DNA from: JAGSPQ01 sp038206395
Lineage (GTDB): Bacteria > Myxococcota > Myxococcia > Myxococcales > Myxococcaceae
Assembly: GCA_038206395.1 (NCBI GenBank)
Contig: JBBRAX010000030.1
Coordinates: 23,333 to 87,332, forward strand
Direction: 5' to 3'
Length of the DNA stretch: 64,000 nt
A program made the translations under genes and the position numbers. This document shows positions 45,771 through 55,290 of the stretch, in pieces. Each line of letters begins with the position of its first letter. Within the stretch, counting starts at the first letter, position 1. The notes under the pieces are model-generated. The model was not told the DNA's origin. It ran no database searches and was given only the letters and a program-made list of their open reading frames with translations.

Positions 45771-47704
45771 CGGCCGTTCGCCGGCTCAGGGTCGGACATG
45801 CCGGAAATGCTGTGCTTCAGCCCGTCGTACGCCGCGCGCACGTCTTTGCGGTCGCTGCCCGGCGGGTACGCGGATTCAATCAACGACCGCATTCGCTTCG
45901 CCGCCTGCTGCGATTCTTCGGTCGGGTCGTAGGCCTTGCCCGGTGCCGCTTTCCGCTCGTCGATTTCGATCGGCACCAGCGTCGCGTGCCAGAACGGGTT
46001 CAGCAGGTTGGGCGGCTCTCCGAGGTGTCCGCGCCGGTGGTAGTACGCAATCGCCGCCGCCGGAGCGAGCGCCGTGTCCACCGGGTCCCTCATGTCGAAC
46101 TGCGCGCCCTTGCCGCTGCGGCGGAAGCGGAAGCCGACGTCGAGGCTGAACGGGTCCTTCTTCGGGTTGTGCTTCTGCGTGAACATCACCGGCAACACCG
46201 GCTGGCCCCACACGCCGCCCGCGCCCTTCTCGTTGATGTCGGGGTCGTTGTCCGGCAGCGCAAACGCGAGCACGTCGTGCGGCAGCGTGTCGGTGTCGAG
46301 GTCGTGCACGTTGACGTCGGTGGCGAGGTAGTGCTGGTGCAAGCCGTGGCAGCCGCCGACGTTCGAGCCCGACCCAAAAGACTTCCAGTGCGTGCCGTCG
46401 AGGTGCTCTTCGCCGTAGTCGATGTGCTTGCCGCCCCCCTGCCCAGGGCCCGCGGTGCGAATGAAGACCTCCATGCGGCCGTTCTTGGTGAGGTCAACCC
46501 AGCGATTGGCGGCGGGGTTCCAGCGCCTCGTGCCCGAGACGAACCGAATCGGGGTCCGGCCGAGGCAGACGTCGCGGTAGATGGTGGTGACGCGGCCGTT
46601 GACGGCGCGCGCGTGTCCGTATTGCAGACTGGGGAACAGCTCGAGGTCGTCCGACGGCGTCGGCGAGCCTGAAATCAACGGGTCTTCAATCATCCGCTGG
46701 GCGGCGCTCTGGTTGGCGAAGTCGGCTGAGACGTTTGCCGCCTGGAAGTCGACGGTGAAGGGCTGGCCCGGGTAGTTCGCGAAAGCCGCGTCGGTGATGG
46801 CCTTCATCTGCTTCACCATCGGCGGCAGGTTCTCGGGCACCGTCGGCAACAGCAGCGGCTCGCGGCGGCGGCGGGTGCCGAGAATCGCCTCGGTCAACGG
46901 GCGCTGGAAGGTCATCGGCGGCGCCTTGTCGAGCCCGGGGCTGCGGCCCGTGGCGTTGTCGAGCTCTTCGCGCGCTTCCGACTCTCCGCGCACGGTGCTG
47001 GTGCCGATGCCCGCAGCGCTCGCGATGCGTTTGGCGTACGTACCGTCTTTCACCGCCTCTTCGAGGTTCCGGTACGTCTCGCGCTGAATGTGGGCGAGGT
47101 CCCAGATGGCGTCGTGAATCGCGTGGCTCTGTTCGGCCGCCGCTTCTTCCAGCACTGCTTCGTTCTGCGCCAGCCAGCCGTGGTTGTAGCTGCAGTTGCC
47201 GCCCTGGCAGTACGCGTTGACGTTGTCGCCATTCACCCCCACGCCGCCGGGCGGGCGCAGTGAACGCAGCGCGATGTGCCACATCTCGTACGACGCATCG
47301 CGCACCTCGGTGGTGCGCCGTCCGCAACCGGTCAGCTTGTACGGCTCGGTGTACGAATCGACGTAGTCGACGGTGCCGTCGCCGTTGCTGTCGTTGTCGT
47401 CGTAGAGGCGGAACATGACGCCGGCGAGGTTGAAGTAGTTGTGAACGGTGGACGAATAGACCATCTGCGCTTCGACGCCGGCCATCGCGACGTAGTGCGA
47501 GACCATGGTGCGGTTGAGCAGCGCGCCGGTGTTGAAGCTGCGGGCGGTGGCGACGGCGGTGGAGTACGCGGCGGCGTCGGCGGCGTTGGCGAGGTCGGCC
47601 TTTCGCGCGGCAGCGGTGCCGATCGACAAGGTCATCAACACCATCAGCGTCAACAGCAGCATCGTCAGTGCAAGCAGCACCAGCGTCTGTCCGCGGTGAA
47701 TCAT
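45767..47704 (-). CDS. TadG/Tad-like pilus assembly protein
   Basis: The 645-residue protein begins MIHRGQTLVLLALTMLLLTL, with the RGQ-type prepilin N-terminus of TadG followed by ARKADLANAADAAAYSTAVA, the usual next motif. The large remaining part is periplasmic. A short DxNxDG segment (NDSNGDGTVD, about residues 105-114) could bind calcium. ATG 47704 overlaps the kinase stop (ATGA), so the gene is translationally coupled to it; ATG 47716 is an alternative. Confidence 0.82.
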   Translation of the reverse strand: MIHRGQTLVLLALTMLLLTLMVLMTLSIGTAAARKADLANAADAAAYSTAVATARSFNTGALLNRTMVSHYVAMAGVEAQMVYSSTVHNYFNLAGVMFRLYDDNDSNGDGTVDYVDSYTEPYKLTGCGRRTTEVRDASYEMWHIALRSLRPPGGVGVNGDNVNAYCQGGNCSYNHGWLAQNEAVLEEAAAEQSHAIHDAIWDLAHIQRETYRNLEEAVKDGTYAKRIASAAGIGTSTVRGESEAREELDNATGRSPGLDKAPPMTFQRPLTEAILGTRRRREPLLLPTVPENLPPMVKQMKAITDAAFANYPGQPFTVDFQAANVSADFANQSAAQRMIEDPLISGSPTPSDDLELFPSLQYGHARAVNGRVTTIYRDVCLGRTPIRFVSGTRRWNPAANRWVDLTKNGRMEVFIRTAGPGQGGGKHIDYGEEHLDGTHWKSFGSGSNVGGCHGLHQHYLATDVNVHDLDTDTLPHDVLAFALPDNDPDINEKGAGGVWGQPVLPVMFTQKHNPKKDPFSLDVGFRFRRSGKGAQFDMRDPVDTALAPAAAIAYYHRRGHLGEPPNLLNPFWHATLVPIEIDERKAAPGKAYDPTEESQQAAKRMRSLIESAYPPGSDRKDVRAAYDGLKHSISGMSDPEPANGR

Positions 47705-49488
47705 CGGGGAGCCCATTCTGGGTCGCCCGGGTTGCGCCGGGTCATCCGCCCATCGGACTTGCTGACAGAGTTGCCGCGAAACTCACCCTTGCTCACACCT
47801 TCAAAGTGCGTGCCGTCGTTGTGCATTTCTTCGAGCAGGTGCCTCGAGTCGTTCTGCGTCTCGCGCAGCTGCTCGGCCACGGACAAGGTGAGCCACGGAA
47901 AATCCAGCACCGGCTCGTCCCGGTACTGCAGCCGCACCACGATGCGGCCGGGCCTCACGCCAATCTGGGTCGGCGTCTCTTCCCTCAGCTTCTGAAAGGG
48001 GCCATTGGGAGCCCACTGCACCCACGCCTTTGCCGGCGTCACGATGCCGTTGACGGTGGTGGTGATGCGCAGCTTGCCGACGGGGACGCGGCTCATGTCG
48101 GCGGGCCGCGGAACCCACGGGACGTAGCCGGGAAGCGGCCTGTTGGCGGCGGCCTTCTTCTCGACCAGGCGCGGCATCGGCAGCGGAGCGGGCGCCACCA
48201 TCGGCTTCGGCGCCTCGACCATGCCGTGCAGCTGGGTCAACTCTCTCTGAATCGGGGCGGGCACCGCCGGCTTGTCGACGCGCATCGGAGGCAACGGTTG
48301 GGGCTCGGGCTCGACGAGGCCCGCGATGAAAGTCACGAGCAGCGCGCAGAAGACAACGGCCAGAGCAATCAGCACGCGGCCATCCATCGGGCGCGAGCGC
48401 TTCGCCGTCACGCGCTCGCCCACCGGAATCACGGTGGTGGCCGAGGTGGGCACGGCCACGCTCAACGGCAGCAGGAGCGTGGAAGACGTCGGCGGCGGCC
48501 CGGACACCACCGCCGCGGGCAGGTCGGGGTACGACGGGCTGCCGGTGGTCGGCGTGAAGACTGCCTGCCGCGTCGGCGCCTCGAGCGCACGGTCGACTGG
48601 CGAGGTGGCCTCCTCGTTGGCGAGGTATGGCGCGAGCTTCGCCTTCAGCTCCAAAGCGGTCGGCCGTTCGCGCGGGTCGGTGGACGTCGCGAGGCGCGCG
48701 AGCTCGGTGAGCAGCAGCGGCGCGGTGTCTCCGAGCATCTCGCGCAGCAGGCAGCCCAGCGAGAAGACGTCTGACTTTCCGTCGAGGTCACGGCGGCCGG
48801 CCTTCTGTTCGGGCGACAGGTAGCCTTCGGTGCCCAGCACCTCGCCCAGGCGCGTGAGCTCGCTGCCCTGCGCGTGCGCCGAGCCCAAATCCATCAGGGT
48901 GATCCGTTGATCATCCCCGACGAAGATGTTGCTGGGCTTCACGTCGCGGTGAACGACTCTCGCTTCGTGCAGACAGTGAAGCGCGTCGCACACCGGCACG
49001 AGGATGCGCGCGGCTTCGGCAGCGGGCAGCTTGCCTCCGCGCTGGTGCATCGCCTCGGCCAGCGTCCTTCCTTCCAGCAGCCGGGTGACGAGAAAGGGGC
49101 GCGTGCCCAGGCGGCCGAGGCCCAGCACGGGAAGAAGGTTCGGGTGCTCGAGCGCGGCGAGCGCCTTCGCCTCGCGCTCGAAGCGCGCGACTTCATCGGG
49201 GCGCTCGGCCACCGCGGCGTGCATCAGCTTCACCGCGACGGGGCGGTCGAGCGTGACGTCGTGCGCCTGCCAGACCTGGCCGACCGCGCCCTGACCGAGC
49301 AGCTTCACCAGCCGCCACTGCCCTTCCAGCAGCTCGGCCTTCGCGACGGTGCCGATGCTGGTCGGAGCGAGGACAACGCTCGCTGCTGTGCCCGGCTCTT
49401 CGATGCGCGGCACCATGCGGCCGCAGCGGAAGCACGCGACAGCGCCGACGGCCAGCTGGGCACCACAGTGCGTACACGTCGCCGTCAT
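47701..49488 (-). CDS. Ser/Thr protein kinase with zinc-ribbon N-terminus and membrane anchor, first gene of tad-like operon
   Basis: About 595 residues. The N-terminus has a double CxxC ribbon (CTHCGAQL and CFRCGRMV). The kinase domain (about 55-310) shows LGQGAVGQVW, VVHRDVKPSNIF and LMDLGSAH (DLG in place of DFG). A transmembrane helix follows (about 366-390; VLIALAVVFCALLVTFIAG), then a Pro-rich linker and an outer domain with beta structure (VGKLRITTTVNGIVTPAKAW). Start codons 49488 and 49506 are both possible. The overlap with the TadG-like gene suggests kinase control of pilus or adhesin assembly. Confidence 0.88.
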   Translation of the reverse strand: MTATCTHCGAQLAVGAVACFRCGRMVPRIEEPGTAASVVLAPTSIGTVAKAELLEGQWRLVKLLGQGAVGQVWQAHDVTLDRPVAVKLMHAAVAERPDEVARFEREAKALAALEHPNLLPVLGLGRLGTRPFLVTRLLEGRTLAEAMHQRGGKLPAAEAARILVPVCDALHCLHEARVVHRDVKPSNIFVGDDQRITLMDLGSAHAQGSELTRLGEVLGTEGYLSPEQKAGRRDLDGKSDVFSLGCLLREMLGDTAPLLLTELARLATSTDPRERPTALELKAKLAPYLANEEATSPVDRALEAPTRQAVFTPTTGSPSYPDLPAAVVSGPPPTSSTLLLPLSVAVPTSATTVIPVGERVTAKRSRPMDGRVLIALAVVFCALLVTFIAGLVEPEPQPLPPMRVDKPAVPAPIQRELTQLHGMVEAPKPMVAPAPLPMPRLVEKKAAANRPLPGYVPWVPRPADMSRVPVGKLRITTTVNGIVTPAKAWVQWAPNGPFQKLREETPTQIGVRPGRIVVRLQYRDEPVLDFPWLTLSVAEQLRETQNDSRHLLEEMHNDGTHFEGVSKGEFRGNSVSKSDGRMTRRNPGDPEWAPR

Positions 49489-49587
49489 CGGGCGAGATGA
49501 AACCATGGCGAGGCCGAGGAACACGACCCCAGGTGAGCATGTGCGATGCCACCCGAGACCGCCTGATCACGGGGGTTGGGCGCGCGC

Positions 49588-49617
49588 ACCTGTCAACGCA
49601 AAGTGACAGGTGTCACC
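49588..49617. promoter_or_regulatory. Interleaved inverted repeats upstream of the kinase-tad operon
   Basis: CACCTGTCA (49588-49596) and TGACAGGTG (49605-49613) form a perfect 9-base inverted repeat. The second arm is also part of GTGACAGGTGTCAC (49604-49617), a perfect palindrome around two bases that fits TGAC-N4-GTCA. It lies about 100 bases upstream of the kinase start. On the minus strand TTGACA also occurs inside it. It is probably an operator or promoter region, although an RNA hairpin after mreB is possible. Confidence 0.4.
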
Positions 49618-49700
49618 GACTGCCGACACCGCGCCTCAGAGAAGCGTCCGTTCATCCCGAGAGAAGCCGAGGGAGCCGCCGCAGTCTCCCCGTCAAACGC

Positions 49701-50735
<1,035 letters not shown>

Positions 50736-50896
50736 GTCGGGGGCCGTTCCAGTTAGGTTGTAACGCAGTGCAAGGTACACCCGGACGGGTCGAATCGCCA
50801 GAGAGTCAGCGGACTTGGATGGCGGGAGGGTGACACTTGTAAAGACCCGTGAGGGGCACCGGTTATTTCGGGGCGAGTGCTAGACGGTTGCAACCC

Positions 50897-51775
50897 ATGC
50901 GCGTTCACCTCGTCGACGGGACGTTTGAGCTGTTTCGGGCCCACTTCAGCAAGCGGCCGTCACACGTTGATCCACGTGGGCGCGACCTGAAGGCGACGGT
51001 CGGCGTGGCCCAGTCGATTCTCACCCTGCTCGAAGACGTGAACGAGAAAGCGACGCACGTCGCGGTCGCCTTCGACAACCCCATCACCTCGTTCCGCAAC
51101 GAGCTGTTCGCTGGCTACAAAACCGACGACGGAATGTTGCCCGAGCTGCGGTCGCAGTTCGACGACGTGGAAGAAGCAGTGGCTGCGATTGGCGTCGTCG
51201 TCTGGTCGATGAAGGAATACGAGGCCGACGATGCGCTGGCGGCAGCGGCGGCGAAGTACGGAGCAGATCCCCGCGTCGAGCAGGTGCGCATTCTCACCCC
51301 CGACAAAGACCTGGGTCAGTGCCTGCGCGGAGACAAGGTCGTGCAGGTGGATCGCATCCGGAACAAGTTGATCACCGAGGCATCGCAGCTGAAGGACAAG
51401 GGCCTCAAGCCGCAGAGCGTGCCCGACTTTCTCGCGCTGGTCGGCGACACGGCCGATGGCATTCCGGGCATCGATGGTTGGGGCGAGAAGGGCGCGGCCG
51501 AGATGCTCGGGGCGTACGAGCACCTCGAAGCGATTCCCGCGCTCGCGCGCGACTGGAAGGTGAAGCCGCGCGCCGCAGAGAAGATGGCCGCGGCGCTGGC
51601 GCCCGAGCTCGAGAACGCGAAGCTCTATAAGCTGCTCGCGACGCTGCGCGAAGACGTGCCGTTGCCGCAGACGCTGGAGCAGCTCGAGTGGAAGGGCGCG
51701 CCGCGCGGAAGATTCGACGCGTGGTGCGCGAAGGTCGGCACCACGTTGTCGGGACGCGTGAAGAAGTTTCTCTAG
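50897..51775 (+). CDS. 5'-3' exonuclease / flap endonuclease-like protein
   Basis: The 292-residue protein has the FEN-family acidic sites VHLVDGTFELFRAHF, AVAFDNP, KEYEADDALAAAAAKY and LTPDKDLGQCL, and the H3TH region LVGDTADGIPGIDGWGEKG. It matches the stand-alone exonuclease domain of DNA polymerase I. It probably removes RNA or DNA flaps. Divergent from mreB; ATG 50897. Confidence 0.92.
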   Translation: MRVHLVDGTFELFRAHFSKRPSHVDPRGRDLKATVGVAQSILTLLEDVNEKATHVAVAFDNPITSFRNELFAGYKTDDGMLPELRSQFDDVEEAVAAIGVVVWSMKEYEADDALAAAAAKYGADPRVEQVRILTPDKDLGQCLRGDKVVQVDRIRNKLITEASQLKDKGLKPQSVPDFLALVGDTADGIPGIDGWGEKGAAEMLGAYEHLEAIPALARDWKVKPRAAEKMAAALAPELENAKLYKLLATLREDVPLPQTLEQLEWKGAPRGRFDAWCAKVGTTLSGRVKKFL

Positions 51776-51794
51776 AGCGCGCAGCACAGCGAAA

Positions 51795-52548
51795 CTACGG
51801 AACAAAGAAGATCGCGCCCAGCACGGCCTCGAGCTCGGCCTGGTTCGTCGCCTGGTAGTACTTCTTCGTGCACAGACGCGTGGCGGCGGAACAAGGGCCA
51901 TTCGCTCTGCACTCCTGGTCAGTTCCATTCGGACAAGACACGGCAAAGCCGCCCTCGTCAGCCATCGCGTTGAGCGTCTCCGGCGCGTCGCCGCTGACGG
52001 TCTCTGCGCCGAAACCGACCACGACGGTCTTGATGCCCTTGTTTCGGAGCTCCATGACGGCAGCAACCGACGCGTACCGATCGAGGCAGCCCTTCGTCGC
52101 CATGCGAGCAACCCTCGACAGTGGGAACTTCGGCAGAGACGACCAGCGTCGACGCGGGAGGCGGCACGGTGGTGCGCTCGCCGGCCATGAGCACGCCTTG
52201 CTTCTTCGCGCTGCGCCACTCGACTTCCCCCGACTCGACGGAAATCACCGTCGCCTGGGCGCTGACGTCGAAGAGAACGACGGCGTTATGGAGCACGCAG
52301 GCTGCGACGCCAGCGGATGTTCAGCCCCAGAGCACATTTCCCGCGAGGGCGAACTGGCGACCTTAGGTGCGAGAGCATCACCTCGAATGGCTGATCCACC
52401 AGGCCGACCACCGCCGTCGCCGGGTTGAAGGGCACCGCCGCTTCAGCGCACCGCGCAGCGCGCCCGACCGGCAAACATCGATCGGCGGAAGCGGCGCACT
52501 GCTGCACGCAGAAACCAGAACCAACGCCGTCACGAAGAAGCTGCGCAT
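51795..52548 (-). pseudogene. Decayed VWA-domain lipoprotein gene, possibly cglB-like
   Basis: Pieces of one protein lie in several frames. A lipoprotein signal begins at ATG 52548 (MRSFFVTALVLVSAC). A second frame continues with PFNPATAVVGLVDQPFEVML. A third gives NAVVLFDVSAQATVISVES to AEVPTVEGC. The last frame (51795-52103) has the final part of a VWA domain (GCLDRYASVAAVMELRNKG, KTVVVGFGAET) and a Cys-rich end (CPNGTDQECRANGPC, ATRLCTKKYYQ). The MIDAS half of VWA is absent, so besides at least three frame breaks there is an internal deletion. The layout recalls the adventurous gliding lipoprotein CglB; I offer that with moderate confidence only. Confidence 0.6.
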
Positions 52549-52654
52549 GGCCGGCAGACTGTCACAACACTCCGCGTGAAATCAGCGAGGGATCAGCGTC
52601 TGGCGCTCGCCCGGGCACTCGACGCGAAAGTTGCAGAGGCACGGCGAACGCGGC

Positions 52655-54244
52655 CTACGTCTTTCGGATTCCGACGACCTCCCCGTAGCCGCCGGGGATG
52701 AAGAAGTCAGAGAAGCCGAGGCCGAGAATGCGCAGCGCGGTGGTCGTCATGTCTGCCGCCCGCGGGATTCGCTTCCCTGCCTGGCCGTTCTCTTCAATCA
52801 AGTCGACGGGCGTGCCGCCGCCCAGAGGCACCGTGTAGCTGCCGAGCTGGCGATTCGCGGCGACGCCGCCTCCGACGAAGGTGACCGAGGTGAACGGGTG
52901 GTGGTCATCCGGGTACTGCCAACTGGCCGCCTGCGCCTGGCTCGTGCCCGACGGCCACGACCGCGCGAACTCGCTGAAAATCAAGACCAGCGTGTCGTCG
53001 AGCAGCGTCTTCCCCGGCTTTCCCGGCGCCGGCGTGTTCTTCATCTCACCCAGGAACCGCGCCACGCAGTCCATCGCCGCGCGCCCATGCGCACAGCTGA
53101 AGTGCACCCCGTAGCTGCCGTTGTGCGTGTCGAAGTACGGGCTCGGCAACACGGTGTGAATCGCCGACGTGAGGTCCGACTTGAGCAACCGCAGCGTCAT
53201 CTCCAGCGGCGGCTCGAGCTGCGTCTGGTGGAAGTTCGCGAGCCCGAACGTGTACGTGAACGGGTTCGTAAAGTAGTTCGCCATGTACGGCGGACGATTC
53301 GCGGTCAGGTAGTCGACGCCCTTCAGCGCCTCGAGCGAGTCCGTCACGTTCGCGGCCAGCGCGCGGCTCACCGACGTCAGCGTGCCGTGTAGCCCTTCGA
53401 GGAACTGGTCGACCCGCGCTGTCGACTTCCCCTTGAACGCCCGCGCCTGCGCAAAGGTGAACTCTTCGAGCGCCGTCGCCTGCAGCGAAGAGCCCGTCGG
53501 CATTCCGCGGAAGTCGAGCTCAGGTGTCGGCGTGCGCGCCTCGAGGTCCTTCCACCACGGGTTGTCTGCCGACTTTGACGACAGCGACGGACGCAGCGCA
53601 TCAATCGAAGGCACGAGAATCGGCGCCGCGTGCGAGGGCAGCCCCGTCGCCACCGGCAGGCCGTTGCCGCTGATGGCGACGCACGGCAGCGGCCGCGTGC
53701 TCTTGAACTTTTCGTAGAGGTGGTTTGCGAGCACCGACTGAATCGCCGGCGCGCGGTAGTCCGAGCCGGCGACGCCGCACATCGCAGCGATGTAGCCGCT
53801 CTGGTGGGCGTTGGTGCCCTGGTCGATGCCGTGCAGAACGCTGGTCTGCTCGTGAAGTTTGAAGTGCTGCCAGCCGTAGAACATCGGGCTGAAGTTGTTC
53901 ATCCGGTTCGCTGGGTTCGCCGGGTCCCATGACCTCCACGTGCGCAGCGGCTTGTACGGCCCGTTCGCCGGAGCGAGGTCCACCAGGTCGCTGGCCTTGA
54001 AGAACACCGGCTCGCCCGAGTACCCGGCCGGCGGAGGCACCGACTTGTCGACCGCCGCGTCGTCCTGGCCCCACCACATGAACTGCGGCCGGTAGCCACC
54101 CGAGATGTACAGCGTCACCAGCTTCGTCGGCCCGTCCGTCGTCTGCGCGTGCGCCTTGCCCGACAACAGATTGAAGCGATCCAGCAGCGCCAGCTGCGAC
54201 GCCCCGAGTCCCCACTGCAGAAGCTGCCGCCGCGTCGAACGCAT
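52655..54244 (-). CDS. DUF1501-type secreted protein with Tat-like signal
   Basis: The 529-residue protein begins MRSTRRQLLQWGLGASQLAL, a twin-arginine-type signal ending near KAHAQ. The body shows DUF1501-type sulfatase-like features: KLVTLYISGGYRPQFMWWG, LDDTLVLIFSEFARSWPSG, and DDHHPFTSVTFVGGGV. DUF1501 proteins are usually encoded beside DUF1549/1553-type or CxxCH proteins, as here. The precise reaction is unknown. Its start overlaps the preceding stop (TGATG). Confidence 0.85.
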   Translation of the reverse strand: MRSTRRQLLQWGLGASQLALLDRFNLLSGKAHAQTTDGPTKLVTLYISGGYRPQFMWWGQDDAAVDKSVPPPAGYSGEPVFFKASDLVDLAPANGPYKPLRTWRSWDPANPANRMNNFSPMFYGWQHFKLHEQTSVLHGIDQGTNAHQSGYIAAMCGVAGSDYRAPAIQSVLANHLYEKFKSTRPLPCVAISGNGLPVATGLPSHAAPILVPSIDALRPSLSSKSADNPWWKDLEARTPTPELDFRGMPTGSSLQATALEEFTFAQARAFKGKSTARVDQFLEGLHGTLTSVSRALAANVTDSLEALKGVDYLTANRPPYMANYFTNPFTYTFGLANFHQTQLEPPLEMTLRLLKSDLTSAIHTVLPSPYFDTHNGSYGVHFSCAHGRAAMDCVARFLGEMKNTPAPGKPGKTLLDDTLVLIFSEFARSWPSGTSQAQAASWQYPDDHHPFTSVTFVGGGVAANRQLGSYTVPLGGGTPVDLIEENGQAGKRIPRAADMTTTALRILGLGFSDFFIPGGYGEVVGIRKT

Positions 54245-55290
54245 CAGAAAGTCACCCACTGGGGATGCCGGACGAGCGCCGCGCACACCGCGACCCAACC
54301 GGCCTTCGTGCTCGCTGCCTCGTGCTTCACGTAGAGCCCGAACAGCGCCTCGACCTCGGCGTCCGTCGGCGGCACTCCCAACATCCGCAGCGACAGCGCC
54401 TTCAGGTCGGCTTTGATTTCTACCGACTTCGTCGCGCTCTTGTCTGCGAGCGTCACCGTCTTCAGCACCGCCTTGTTGCTCGCCTTGTCGACCGCGAGCC
54501 CGCACCACGCTTGCGACACCTGCACCAGCGTCTGCATCGCCGAAGGCGCGAGCGTCGTGTCCCTGCCGCGCAGCTGCAGCGTGTTCGGCCCACCGAGCGC
54601 GAGGAAGCGTTCGCCCGACCGCGCGTCCGACACGTACTGCCCCGAGATGCCCGGAGCGAGGTCCACCGGCCATACGCCCAGCCGCCCACCGCGGAACGTG
54701 TACGGCTCGTCGCGCCACGTCGGCCGGCCGGTGTCGATGAAGTCTTCGATCGTGAGCCCGAGCTGATCCATCAACGCCGTCACCATCTCTTCTGCAGTGA
54801 GCCGGCGAACCGTGAACGCATCAGGTGAGGGCCCGACATTCGCCGGAGGCATCGCCGGCAATTCCCGAATCCACTGCTTCAGCTGCTCAATCGTGAAGGT
54901 CGCTTTGCCTGAGGCCAACGCGTCCGCGTAGGTGATGCCCGTCGGCATCTGCTTGTACGTGCCGGTGCCCTTTCCCTCGAGCAGCGCAATCAGCAGGCTG
55001 TTGTCCGGATCGCCCGGCTTCACGTACTTCGCGTTCCACACCAGGCCGTTCTCGAAAGCTTCCAGCGACCCGAAGAACGGACGGCTGCTGTTGGTGTGAC
55101 ACCCCGCGCACGCCTGCTCGAGCCCGAGGCGAATCGAGTCGTTGCGATTTTCCGCGCAGCCCGCGTCGACCGTCGGCGATCCGCCGCCAGCTCCCGATGC
55201 GCCCCCTGCGCCGCCGCCGGAGCCGCCCGAGCTCGCGCCGATGACGCCAGTGCAGCCCGAGAGGAACAGAAGCAGCAGCGCACGCCTCAC
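54244..55290 (-). CDS. Lipoprotein with a c-type-haem-like CxxCH motif
   Basis: The 348-residue product begins MRRALLLLFLSGC (lipobox), then a Gly/Ala/Ser linker and a small domain with QACAGCH, which could bind haem c. The C-terminal region (FTVRRLTAEEMVTALMDQLG, LSLRMLGVPPTDAEVEALF) resembles the helical parts of DUF1549/DUF1592-type proteins. It overlaps both neighbours, as the middle gene of a three-gene operon. Confidence 0.78.
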   Translation of the reverse strand: MRRALLLLFLSGCTGVIGASSGGSGGGAGGASGAGGGSPTVDAGCAENRNDSIRLGLEQACAGCHTNSSRPFFGSLEAFENGLVWNAKYVKPGDPDNSLLIALLEGKGTGTYKQMPTGITYADALASGKATFTIEQLKQWIRELPAMPPANVGPSPDAFTVRRLTAEEMVTALMDQLGLTIEDFIDTGRPTWRDEPYTFRGGRLGVWPVDLAPGISGQYVSDARSGERFLALGGPNTLQLRGRDTTLAPSAMQTLVQVSQAWCGLAVDKASNKAVLKTVTLADKSATKSVEIKADLKALSLRMLGVPPTDAEVEALFGLYVKHEAASTKAGWVAVCAALVRHPQWVTF

